A stretch of 64,000 nucleotides of DNA from Curtobacterium sp. MCBA15_012 (GTDB lineage: Bacteria > Actinomycetota > Actinomycetes > Actinomycetales > Microbacteriaceae). A model generated the notes under the pieces. That model saw only the letters and a list, made by a program, of their open reading frames with translations. It did not search any database and was not told where the DNA came from. Below are positions 49,231 to 56,831 of the stretch, in pieces (the first letter of the stretch is position 1; each line of letters starts with the position of its first letter). Location: positions 1,736,001-1,800,000 of the forward strand of contig NZ_CP126267.1 in the NCBI RefSeq assembly GCF_001864935.2, written 5' to 3'. The position numbers and the translations under genes are program-made.

Positions 49231-51492
49231 ATGCGCCGACTGCGCACGATCACGGCCGGCGCGACCGGCGTCGTCCTCGGACTGGGCCTCGTGCTCGCGG
49301 GGGCGACCACAGCGACCGCCGCGACCGAGGGGCACTGGGGTGTCTTCACCGCCACGGGGAAGGCGGGCGCCTACACCGGTGAGGTGGCCCTGCCCGGCTT
49401 CCCGACGACCACCTGGACGTCGACCTCGCGCCAGGCACAGGTCATCGGCGGCACGACGACGGGTCAGGGCCCGTCCACGCCGCCCGGCGCGGTCTACGGG
49501 GACAGCAGGGGCAACTCGTACCTCAACCTCCGTCCGGCCGCCGACCGCCCCGACGCGTCGGGTGCAGCCAGGACGACCTACACCTTCGCGGGAGGCACGC
49601 CCGGTGCGGGCGGGTGGTCGTTCGTGCTCGGGGACATCGACGCCGACCAGGCGACGATCGCGGCGACCCTTGCCGACGGCAGCCCCGCCTCCGTCGCACA
49701 GCTCGGGTACCAGGGGTCGTACAACTCGTGCTCGACCGTCTCGCCCGGCGGGTGGAGCTGCCCGAGGGACCCGGGCGGTGTGCCCGCCGGGCAGGACGTG
49801 CCGACCTGGGACGCCGCGACCGGTGTCCTGCGAGGCAACGCGGGTGCGGTCGACACGGCGGGGGCGAGCGCGTGGTTCACGCCGACGGCCTCCCTCGCGA
49901 CGCTGACGATCGCGTTCCAGCAGCGCAGCGGCGCTCCCGTGTACCAGACCTGGTTCGCGAACCGCACCTCGTCCCTCTCCGGCACCGCGACCCTCGACGG
50001 GGCGGCCCTCCCGGACGCCCTGGTGACGGTGACCGCACCGAACGGTTCGGTCGTCACGACCACGACCGACGCGCAGGGGCGCTGGTCCGTCCCGGCGCTG
50101 ACACAGGCCGACGGCTACCGGGTCTCGGTCGCGACCCCGGACAACGCGACCGTGCAGACCGCCCCCGGCCCGGTGTCCCTCCGCGCCGACGTGACGGGCG
50201 CCGACACCGCCTTCGTCACGCCGCCCGGCACCGTCGCGGTGGACGGCACCGTGGTGGACACCGCGGGCACCCCGGTCGCCGACGTCCCGGTGGTCGTCAG
50301 GGACGCGACGGACGGCACGGTCCTCGCCGAGGTCACCACCGACGGTGACGGCGCCTGGACCGCCGTCGGTCTCCCCGCGGGGTCCGCCATCGTGGCGGGC
50401 GTCGTCGGCGGCACCCCGGTCGCGGCCACGACCGGTGCGGACGGCGCGCCGACCGTCGTCCTGGCGCCCATCGTCGTGCAGGCACCGCTCGCCACGATCA
50501 GCGGGCGGGTCACCCTCGACGGTGCAGCGCCGAGTGCATCGACGGTCGAACTCGTGCAGGCCGGGAGGGTGGTCGCGACCACCACCACGGCGCCCGACGG
50601 CTCCTACGACTTCCGCGTCCTTCCCGGGACCTACACCGTCCGCACCACCGAGCCCGTGGTCGGTGCGACGGGCAGCACCGAGGTCACGGTCACGGCGACC
50701 GGCTCCGGTACGGCGACCGCGGACTTCCCGTTCGCCACGCCCGTCCCGTCGACCACCTCACAGGCGGGGTCCGTGAGCTACCGCGGCGGCGCTCCGGTGG
50801 CCGGAGCGACCGTGACGGCCCGACCGGTCGAGGCCGGTTCGGGCACCGTCGTCGTCGTGACGACCGCAGCCGACGGGTCGTACGACCTCACGGGTCTCAC
50901 CCCGCTGACCGACTACCGCCTGACCGTGACCGGTGCCGAGACCACGTCGGTCACGACGGGTGCGACGGGAGCTGCGACCGCCCGGGTCGACTTCGCCCTC
51001 CCGCTGCCGACGGTCGAGCAACCCGGAACGGTCACGGACGCGGACGGACGGCCCGCCGCCGGCGTCCCCGTCGTCGCGACGCCCACCGCGGGTGACCCGG
51101 TGTCCACGACGACCGCGACGGACGGTACCTTCACGCTCCCCGGTCTGCAGCCGGCGACCGAGTACGACGTCGCGGCCGGCACCGGAGCGACGGCGGGTGC
51201 CGCGCAGCGGGTCACCACGGCGGCCGTGGGTGCCACGCCGGTGCCGCTGGCGCTGCGCCTGCGCGCCGCCGCCGTCACGCCGGGCCCGGTGACGCCCGCT
51301 CCGACACCGGGTGTCGGCCCGACGGCCCCGAGCGGCGTCGGGAGCGCGACTCCCCGCGGGCCGCTCGCGTTCACCGGCGCGGAGGTCGCCCCGACGGCGA
51401 TCGCCGCGGGTGCTCTGGTCCTGATCGGTGCGGCCGTCCTCACGGCGCGCGCCGCCCGGACGCGACGGCGGGTGGGCGCCGAGCGCGGCTGA
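49231..51492 (+). CDS. Sortase-anchored surface protein with carboxypeptidase-regulatory/Cna-B-like repeats
   Basis: 753 aa. Signal peptide MRRLRTITAGATGVVLGLGL with an ATTATAA cleavage area, an adhesin-like N-terminal domain (to about 245), then about five 80-90 residue beta-sandwich repeats of carboxypeptidase-regulatory/Cna-B type (GTVVDTAGTPVADVPVVVRD, GRVTLDGAAPSASTVELVQA, GTVTDADGRPAAGVPVVATP) and the wall-sorting signal LAFTG at residues 712-716 followed by a hydrophobic helix and RTRRR tail. LAFTG is an LAXTG-type (class E sortase) motif. Type A/B palindrome blocks flank it on both sides. Probably binds a surface or host polymer. Confidence 0.88.
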   Translation: MRRLRTITAGATGVVLGLGLVLAGATTATAATEGHWGVFTATGKAGAYTGEVALPGFPTTTWTSTSRQAQVIGGTTTGQGPSTPPGAVYGDSRGNSYLNLRPAADRPDASGAARTTYTFAGGTPGAGGWSFVLGDIDADQATIAATLADGSPASVAQLGYQGSYNSCSTVSPGGWSCPRDPGGVPAGQDVPTWDAATGVLRGNAGAVDTAGASAWFTPTASLATLTIAFQQRSGAPVYQTWFANRTSSLSGTATLDGAALPDALVTVTAPNGSVVTTTTDAQGRWSVPALTQADGYRVSVATPDNATVQTAPGPVSLRADVTGADTAFVTPPGTVAVDGTVVDTAGTPVADVPVVVRDATDGTVLAEVTTDGDGAWTAVGLPAGSAIVAGVVGGTPVAATTGADGAPTVVLAPIVVQAPLATISGRVTLDGAAPSASTVELVQAGRVVATTTTAPDGSYDFRVLPGTYTVRTTEPVVGATGSTEVTVTATGSGTATADFPFATPVPSTTSQAGSVSYRGGAPVAGATVTARPVEAGSGTVVVVTTAADGSYDLTGLTPLTDYRLTVTGAETTSVTTGATGAATARVDFALPLPTVEQPGTVTDADGRPAAGVPVVATPTAGDPVSTTTATDGTFTLPGLQPATEYDVAAGTGATAGAAQRVTTAAVGATPVPLALRLRAAAVTPGPVTPAPTPGVGPTAPSGVGSATPRGPLAFTGAEVAPTAIAAGALVLIGAAVLTARAARTRRRVGAERG

Positions 51493-51530
51493 GCGCGGCG
51501 AGGTTCGCGCGGAGCCGCGGGCCCGCCGAC

Positions 51531-51574
51531 CCGGAGGCGCGGCGCTCGCCCGCCCCGCGCCTCCCGTCCGGCGG
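51531..51574. repeat. Type B inverted repeat, copy 4
   Basis: CCGGAGGCGCGG and CCGCGCCTCC arms. Confidence 0.75.
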
Positions 51575-51596
51575 TCTCGCGGGTCACCGCGCTCCC

Positions 51597-51656
51597 GCAC
51601 AACCAGGAGCACGTCGCGCCACGTGGTTTCGTGGCGCGACGTGCCGACGGTTGTGC
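51597..51656. repeat. Type A palindrome, copy 4
   Basis: Loop TGGTTT; the right arm reads GTGCCGACGGTTGTGC, breaking some pairs. Confidence 0.85.
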
Positions 51657-51675
51657 GCGGCGCCGCGCGTCCACC

Positions 51676-51726
51676 CCGCCGGACGGGAGGCGCGGCACCA
51701 GGCCGCCCCGCGCCTTCCGTCCGGCG
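51676..51726. repeat. Type B inverted repeat, copy 5
   Basis: CGCCGGACGGGAGGCGCGG against CCGCGCCTTCCGTCCGGCG, one mismatch. Confidence 0.8.
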
Positions 51727-51748
51727 TTCCCCCGGTTCACCGCGCTCC

Positions 51749-51814
51749 TGCGCACAACGGAAGGCACGTCGCGCCACGTGGTTCCGTGGCGCGACGTGCC
51801 TTCCGTTGTGCGCA
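51749..51814. repeat. Type A palindrome, copy 5 (perfect)
   Basis: Arms 51749-51778 and 51785-51814 are a perfect 30-bp inverted repeat around TGGTTC; the arm starts TGCGCACAACGGAAGG. Best copy of the family. Confidence 0.95.
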
Positions 51815-51837
51815 GGGCACCGCGGCCGCGGCCGCCC

Positions 51838-51886
51838 GTCGGTCTGGAGGCGCAGCGCCAGCCCGCCCCGCGCCTCCCGTCCGGCG
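51838..51886. repeat. Type B inverted repeat, copy 6
   Basis: GGAGGCGCAG and CGCGCCTCC arms. Confidence 0.75.
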
Positions 51887-51909
51887 GTTCCGCGGTCCAC
51901 CGCGCTCCC

Positions 51910-51969
51910 GCACAACCAGGAGCACGTCGCGCCACGTGGTTCCGTGGCGCGACGTGCTTCTGGTTGTGC
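51910..51969. repeat. Type A palindrome, copy 6
   Basis: 27-bp arms with one mismatch around TGGTTC. The 51493-52039 spacer contains these six elements and no gene. Confidence 0.9.
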
Positions 51970-52039
51970 GCAGACAGCTCGCACCACGCGGCACGCGCGC
52001 AGCGCAGCAGCGGGCGCAGCAGCGCAGCCTCGCCGCCCC

Positions 52040-53440
52040 TCAGCCCCGGTGCGTCCGCACCGACCCGGTCGCCGTCCGCACCGACCCCGTCGCCGTCCGC
52101 ACCGTCCCCGTGACCACGCCGATCGACCCGGTGAGCGTCTGGATCGCCCGTCCGACCACCGGCACCGACGTCGTGACGACCGCGAGCGACGAGGTGATGG
52201 CCTCGATCGACGACGTCGACAGGTGCTCCTGCGTGTGCGAGTGCACCGGGAACCCGCGCCGCGCGAGGAGCACGACGCCGAGCGACCCGACGAGCACGAC
52301 CGCACCGGCGAGCGGCATCCACTGCAGCCCGACGGCCCCGAGCGCCTGTCCGCCGACGGCCGCGCCCCCGGCGATCCCGATGTTCGACGCACCGTTGACG
52401 AGCGCGCCGGCGATGTCGGGGGAGACGCCCCCGGTCCGGATCGCCGCGGCCATGAAGAGGGTGCCCGTGGTGCCGTTGGCGGCCATCCACACGCCGGCGA
52501 CGACCATGGTCCCGACGAGGGAGCCGTGCACGAACGGCAGCAGGGCGAAGGCGACGACCATCACGGCGATCGCGGCGAGCAGGGTCTGCCGGGGCGCACG
52601 GTCGACGAACATGCCCGCGAGCCAGAGCCCGACGATCCCGGTGCCACCGAGCACGAGCAGCGCGCCGCTCACCATCCCGGAGTCGAGTCCGGCGTCGATC
52701 GCGTACGGGCCGATGTACGTGTAGACGACGTAGTGGCCGCCGAAGAGCAGCAGGTCGGCCACGACGACCGACAGCAGGCCGGTGCGTGCCCATGCGCGCG
52801 GCGAACCGATGTGGGGCGACGCAGCACCGCGGACGGCGGGCAGGAACGCTGCGGCGACGACCGCGAGCCCGGCTGCCGCGACGGCCACACCGCCGACGGC
52901 GGGACGCCAGCCGACGCTCTGCGCCACCCAGGTCGCGAGCGGGACGCCGAGGACGAAGCCGAGCGAGCTGCCGGAGTACACGAAGGCGATCGCGCGGCCG
53001 GCCAGGCGCGGCGGGACGATCCGGGTCGCGTAGGCCGAGGCCACCGAGAAGAACAGCGCGTGCGCGACGCCGCCGACGACCCGGCCGGCGCACACGACCG
53101 CGAACGAGGGTGCGGTCGCGACGAGCACGTTCGACACCGCGTACCCGACGAGCGTCGCGACGAGCACGGCCTTGCGGGGGAGCCGGGCGGTGAGCGAGGT
53201 GAGCGGGAGCGCGAGCAGCGCCACCGCGGCGGCGTACACGGTCACGACGATGCCCATGGTCGACTCGCCGACGCCGAGGTCGCGGCTCATGGTCCCGAGC
53301 AGCCCGACCGGCATGAGCTCGGTGGTGATCGCGAAGAACGTCGCGAGACCGAGCACGGCGATGCCGACGACGGACTGGGTGGTGACGGTGATCGGCCGCG
53401 TGTTCGTCGACACGGCCGAGGTGGTGGTGTTGGTGGACAC
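52040..53440 (-). CDS. MFS transporter, drug/sugar efflux type
   Basis: 466 aa, 12 membrane helices of a DHA1/AraJ-like exporter (ELMPVGLLGTMSRDLGV, RLPRKAVLVATLVGYAVSNV, GRVVGGVAHALFFSVASAYA with loop-conserved Arg, FVYSGSSLGFVLGVPLATW). The C-terminal tail is a 7-residue repeat (RTATGSV) coded by a 21-bp repeat at 52052-52108. GTG start chosen with GGAGG 11-16 nt upstream. Substrate unknown. Confidence 0.85.
   Translation of the reverse strand: MSTNTTTSAVSTNTRPITVTTQSVVGIAVLGLATFFAITTELMPVGLLGTMSRDLGVGESTMGIVVTVYAAAVALLALPLTSLTARLPRKAVLVATLVGYAVSNVLVATAPSFAVVCAGRVVGGVAHALFFSVASAYATRIVPPRLAGRAIAFVYSGSSLGFVLGVPLATWVAQSVGWRPAVGGVAVAAAGLAVVAAAFLPAVRGAASPHIGSPRAWARTGLLSVVVADLLLFGGHYVVYTYIGPYAIDAGLDSGMVSGALLVLGGTGIVGLWLAGMFVDRAPRQTLLAAIAVMVVAFALLPFVHGSLVGTMVVAGVWMAANGTTGTLFMAAAIRTGGVSPDIAGALVNGASNIGIAGGAAVGGQALGAVGLQWMPLAGAVVLVGSLGVVLLARRGFPVHSHTQEHLSTSSIEAITSSLAVVTTSVPVVGRAIQTLTGSIGVVTGTVRTATGSVRTATGSVRTHRG
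52052..52108. repeat. 21-bp tandem repeat in the MFS gene
   Basis: About 2.7 copies of GTCCGCACCGACCC[G/C]GTCGCC, coding the protein's C-terminal tail. Confidence 0.8.
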
Positions 53441-53644
53441 GCTGCTGACCTCCTCCGGGGCACGGCGGAGCACGCGTCTGACCGGACCGTCGTGACGGCG
53501 GTGCGAGGTGCGCGCTCGCGGTGGGTGTGGACCGGGTCGAGTGACCCGGGATGGTTGTGGACGACTCCACGGCGAGTGCGCTCATCCAGTGTTGCACGCT
53601 GCATCCGGATTGCGCGAGGGGCGGAGCCGAGAAAGTCCTAGGAG

Positions 53645-53667
53645 CGCTCCAACGCAGTGCTGGAGCG
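53645..53667 (-). terminator. Possible terminator of the gene at 53679
   Basis: CGCTCCA pairs with TGGAGCG around a 9-nt loop, 11 nt past the minus-strand stop. Weak. Confidence 0.3.
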
Positions 53668-53678
53668 GGCATTCCCGA

Positions 53679-54629
53679 TCAGTTCTCGTTCGTCACCGTG
53701 CCCTGGACGGCGCCGCCGCGCAGCGTCACCGTGAGGGTCCCGCTGGTCGACTGCGCCGAGAGCGACACCGACCCGTGCAGGGCGTCCTCCCGCGGGTAGC
53801 AGGCCGTCGTCGACGCCAGGCGGTTCGCGGTGGCGACCAGGCAGATTGCCGACCGGTCCGTCCCGACGCCGGCCCACACGTTCCAGGGCGTCTCGAACGC
53901 GCTGCCGTCGAGCGCACGGTTGGTGAACACCAGGCGGGTGGTCCGCAGGCTGACCGGCGCCTCGACCGGCCCCGGCAGCTGGTCCGCGTAGGTCTGCGGG
54001 ATGTCGAGCAGCTCCTCGAGCGTCACCGCACCGGGCGTCGGGGTGGTCTGGGGCGCCGACACCGTCTGTTCGTGCGCGGTCCCGACGACCGTGCCGGCAC
54101 CGAACGCCACGACCGCGGTCACGGCCGCGCCGAGCACGATCCAGATCCGTGGTCGCGTCGTGCGGACCGCCTCGCGGACCCGGGTCACCAGGCCGCGACG
54201 ACCGCCGTCGCGGTCGGACGGGAGGCCCGACCCACCGCCGCCTCGTCCGTCGCCGCCGTCAGCGGGTGCGTCCACGACACGGGTCGGCTCGCCGGGTCCG
54301 CGCACGCCCGGCGGTCCGTCGGGGCGTGCGCGGGCGGACCCCGTCACGTCGTGGTCGTGGTCGTGGTCGACCGGCTCCGCCCCGGCTGCGTCCGTCCCGG
54401 GGAGGTGGGTCGACGACACCGCGGCGGGTGTGCCGCTCGACGGTCCGGGTCCGGGTCCGTCGGCCGACGGCGCGGAGTCGGGGTGCACGCTGCCCGCACG
54501 GCCATCGTCGGACGGCACGAGCGCTGCCAGGGCGACCCGGGCGCGCGCGGCCTCGTCGGGAGGCGTCGCAGGGCCCCAGGCGAGGGCCTCGAGCCGTGCT
54601 CGTTCCCGTGCCACGTCGTCGTCGACCAT
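53679..54629 (-). CDS. Single-pass membrane protein, function unknown
   Basis: 316 aa from an ATG with GGGAG upstream. Cytoplasmic N-terminal region of about 170 residues, disordered (Pro, Gly, Asp, HDHDHD), one membrane helix (RIWIVLGAAVTAVVAFGAGT), then an extracellular domain with two Cys (ICLVATANRLAST and TACYPRED) that could form a disulfide. Layout is like an anti-sigma or sensor membrane protein, but no known domain is recognised. Confidence 0.65.
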   Translation of the reverse strand: MVDDDVARERARLEALAWGPATPPDEAARARVALAALVPSDDGRAGSVHPDSAPSADGPGPGPSSGTPAAVSSTHLPGTDAAGAEPVDHDHDHDVTGSARARPDGPPGVRGPGEPTRVVDAPADGGDGRGGGGSGLPSDRDGGRRGLVTRVREAVRTTRPRIWIVLGAAVTAVVAFGAGTVVGTAHEQTVSAPQTTPTPGAVTLEELLDIPQTYADQLPGPVEAPVSLRTTRLVFTNRALDGSAFETPWNVWAGVGTDRSAICLVATANRLASTTACYPREDALHGSVSLSAQSTSGTLTVTLRGGAVQGTVTNEN

Positions 54630-54737
54630 CAGCGCTCCCGGTCCGGACGCACCGGACCCGCCCATGCTCCCACCGGGACGACCCGCGTGCCCGTTCCCCG
54701 GGGCCCACCGTCCGACCGCTGTCCAGTGGGCGACGGG

Positions 54738-54743
54738 TAGACG
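54738..54743 (+). promoter_or_regulatory. Possible -10 box for a leaderless small gene
   Basis: TAGACG, 6 nt before the ATG at 54750, the same weak box as before fliM. Confidence 0.3.
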
Positions 54744-54749
54744 GGTGCC

Positions 54750-55007
54750 ATGACCGCAGACACCGGACCCGACACCACCACCACGGGCGACGCCGAGCGC
54801 CACGACGCCGTCCGCCACGACGCCGACCCGGAGACCCTCGAGGCCCTCAGCCACGACACCCAGTCCGGCGAGGCCGACTACGTCGCGACGAGCCCCGGCG
54901 GCAGCGGCACCGAGCGCCACGTCCCGACCGCCGACGAGGAGCAGGGGCGCGGCACCGAGTACGACCCGGTCGACCAGGGCCCGCAGCAGGAGGGCCAGGG
55001 CGGCTGA
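54750..55007 (+). CDS. Small acidic hydrophilic protein
   Basis: 85 aa, no Cys, rich in Asp, Glu, Gly, His and Thr (DTTTTGDAERHDAVRHDADP, ETLEALSHDTQSGEADYVAT). Likely disordered. A common kind of small actinobacterial protein without known function. Confidence 0.6.
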   Translation: MTADTGPDTTTTGDAERHDAVRHDADPETLEALSHDTQSGEADYVATSPGGSGTERHVPTADEEQGRGTEYDPVDQGPQQEGQGG

Positions 55008-55095
55008 CCCGACGCACCGGACCGGGTCGGTCGACGGGACCGACCCGGCCGTCGCGACCGGCGCGACCGCTGCGGGCGCGCGTGTCGACTCGGCG

Positions 55096-55839
55096 CTACC
55101 GGATCACCCGACGGAGCGCCGCCCGCTCGCCGTAGGTCCACACCGCGCTCGTGACGACGTACAGCGTCGCCGCGAGCGGTGCGATCCCCGCGAACACGAC
55201 CGACACGAAGGGCACCCACCGGGCGACGGCCGTGGCGACCCCGCTGCCCGGAGCCTCCGCCCCGTCGGCCACCGGCGCCACCGGGTTCCAGCGCAGGTTC
55301 GCCCGGCGGCTGGCCTCGACCACGAGCGCGAGGAGCACGAGCAGCAGCACGACGACCCAGGCGTGGGTCCACAGCGGGGACGTCAGCACCACCACGAGGG
55401 ACCGCCCGAGCGGGATGCCGACGAGCGTCGCCTCGAGCAGCGTGTTCGTCACGCCGCCGATCGTCCCGTGGCTGAACAGCGTGTACACGAGCGACAGGAC
55501 CGGAGCCTGCGCGAGCACGGGCAGGCACCCGGCGAGCGGCGAGACCCGCTCCGAGGTGTACAGCTCCTGCACGGCACGCTGCAGACGCTGTGCGTCGCGG
55601 CCGTGTCGACGTCGGAGCTCGGCCAGTCGCGGGGCGAGTCGCCGGCGGTCGCGTTCGGCCCGGACCTGGACGACGGCGAGCGGCACGAGCACGAGGCGCA
55701 CGGCCAGGGTGAGCGCGACGACGGCGAGCGCCGAGGCGGCGTCCCCGACGAACGGGGAGAGGCCCTCGGCGAGGGCGGTGAGCAGGTCGGCGCCGCCGTG
55801 CAGCAGCATGCCGACGACGGGCAGGGTGGTGGGGTCCAT
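55096..55839 (-). CDS. YidC/Oxa1-type membrane insertase, second paralog
   Basis: 247 aa. Five membrane helices in YidC order: VVALTLAVRLVLVPLAVVQV with the membrane-facing Arg, the charged cytosolic loop ERDRRRLAPRLAELRRRHGR, VSPLAGCLPVLAQAPVLSLV and a final beta-type helix pair. No large periplasmic domain, as in Gram-positive YidC. The main yidC of actinobacteria lies next to rnpA/rpmH at oriC, so this is probably an additional paralog. ATG 52 nt from the DUF6412 stop. Confidence 0.83.
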   Translation of the reverse strand: MDPTTLPVVGMLLHGGADLLTALAEGLSPFVGDAASALAVVALTLAVRLVLVPLAVVQVRAERDRRRLAPRLAELRRRHGRDAQRLQRAVQELYTSERVSPLAGCLPVLAQAPVLSLVYTLFSHGTIGGVTNTLLEATLVGIPLGRSLVVVLTSPLWTHAWVVVLLLVLLALVVEASRRANLRWNPVAPVADGAEAPGSGVATAVARWVPFVSVVFAGIAPLAATLYVVTSAVWTYGERAALRRVIR

Positions 55840-55891
55840 GACGTTCCGTTCGGTGGAGGGACGGGCAGGCGTGACCCGACCACCGCGGTGG

Positions 55892-56182
55892 TCAGGCCGG
55901 CGTGCACACTCCCGGTGCCCGGGCGCGGACGTGTCCGTCGGCGTCCGGGTGACTCCACGCGATCCGTGTCGGCAGGTCGTCGTCGCGGTCGCCCCGCTGC
56001 GGGTGCAGGGGGGCGAGGTCGAACCCGAACGCGACCGCGAGCAGGTGCGCCACGAGCACGGCGACCGCGACGGCCGTCACCCCGAGGACGGCGACCACGG
56101 CGACGAGCGGCGCGGGGCCGATCGAGGGGTCGCCGAGCACCAGCGCGGCGACGATGCGCAGCAGGGGCTCGATCACGGTCAT
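55892..56182 (-). CDS. Small membrane protein (DUF6412-like) before YidC
   Basis: 96 aa with two hydrophobic helices (LLRIVAALVLGDPSIGP, LVAVVAVLGVTAVAVAVLVA) and a charged tail RIAWSHPDADGHVRARAPG. My DUF6412 name is recognition, not search. Same strand as the yidC paralog, probably one unit. TAGCCT lies 10-15 nt upstream of the ATG. Confidence 0.6.
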   Translation of the reverse strand: MTVIEPLLRIVAALVLGDPSIGPAPLVAVVAVLGVTAVAVAVLVAHLLAVAFGFDLAPLHPQRGDRDDDLPTRIAWSHPDADGHVRARAPGVCTPA

Positions 56183-56237
56183 GGTGGGTTCAGGCTAGCG
56201 CCCCGCGTGGCTCGGTCGGCGGGCGGGTCCGGGCGGG

Positions 56238-56243
56238 CAGGAT
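56238..56243 (+). promoter_or_regulatory. Possible -10 box for leaderless ybaK
   Basis: CAGGAT, 6 nt before the ATG at 56250; first base departs from TAnnnT. Confidence 0.3.
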
Positions 56244-56249
56244 CGGACC

Positions 56250-56735
56250 ATGACCGCAGGATCGCCGAGCACCCCAGCGACCCTCGCCCTCGAACGGGCA
56301 GGGATCCCGTTCACGCCGCACGTGTACGAACACCACGAGACGGCGACGAACTTCGGCGAGGAGGCTGCCGCCGCGCTCGGCCTCCGCGAGGAGCAGGTCT
56401 TCAAGACCCTCGTCGTCTCGGTCGACGGGCAGCTCGCCGTCGCCGTGGTCCCGGTCGCGAACCGTCTCGACCTCAAGGCCGTCGCGGCGGTGCTCGGCGG
56501 CAAGAAGGCGTCCCTCGCGCTGCCCGCCCTCGCCGAGAAGCGCACCGGGTACGTCGTCGGCGGGATCAGCCCCGTCGGGCAGAAGACGCCCCTGCGCACG
56601 GTCGTCGACGCGTCGGCTGCGGACTACCCGAGCATCTTCGTCTCGGGCGGCCGTCGCGGGTTCGACATCGAGCTCACCCCGGCCGACCTCGTCCGGGCCA
56701 CGGACGCCCGTACTGCCCGGATCGCCCGGACTTGA
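56250..56735 (+). CDS. ybaK: Cys-tRNA(Pro) deacylase YbaK/EbsC
   Basis: 161 aa, family length. EEQVFKTLVV contains the catalytic Lys, and the ALPALAEKRTGYVVGGISPV plus GFDIELTPADLVRAT stretches are YbaK signatures. It removes mischarged Cys from tRNA-Pro. Its stop lies inside a HAIR-like operator (56731-56751) of the next gene. Confidence 0.93.
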   Translation: MTAGSPSTPATLALERAGIPFTPHVYEHHETATNFGEEAAAALGLREEQVFKTLVVSVDGQLAVAVVPVANRLDLKAVAAVLGGKKASLALPALAEKRTGYVVGGISPVGQKTPLRTVVDASAADYPSIFVSGGRRGFDIELTPADLVRATDARTARIART

Positions 56736-56751
56736 GTCGCCCCGGCGCAAG
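56731..56751 (+). promoter_or_regulatory. HAIR-like HspR operator 1
   Basis: CTTGAGT-N7-GCGCAAG against the HspR consensus CTTGAGT-N7-ACTCAAG: 12 of 14 conserved bases and exact spacing. HspR represses chaperone genes in actinobacteria. Confidence 0.6.
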
Positions 56752-56793
56752 TTCTTCCCTCTCCCGGGAATGAGCCGACCCCTCCTGCGTTGC

Positions 56794-56814
56794 ACTGAGT
56801 CGAAGGCACTCACG
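56794..56814 (+). promoter_or_regulatory. HAIR-like HspR operator 2
   Basis: ACTGAGT-N7-ACTCACG, 11 of 14 matches to CTTGAGT-N7-ACTCAAG and exact spacing. 63 bp from operator 1. Confidence 0.5.
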
Positions 56815-56831
56815 TTCCCCAGGAGGTCCCG

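Noticed and set aside
48533..52039. Insertion sequence or composite transposon around the surface protein gene
   Set aside because: No transposase frame and no terminal target duplication could be found; the repeats are palindromes in direct orientation.
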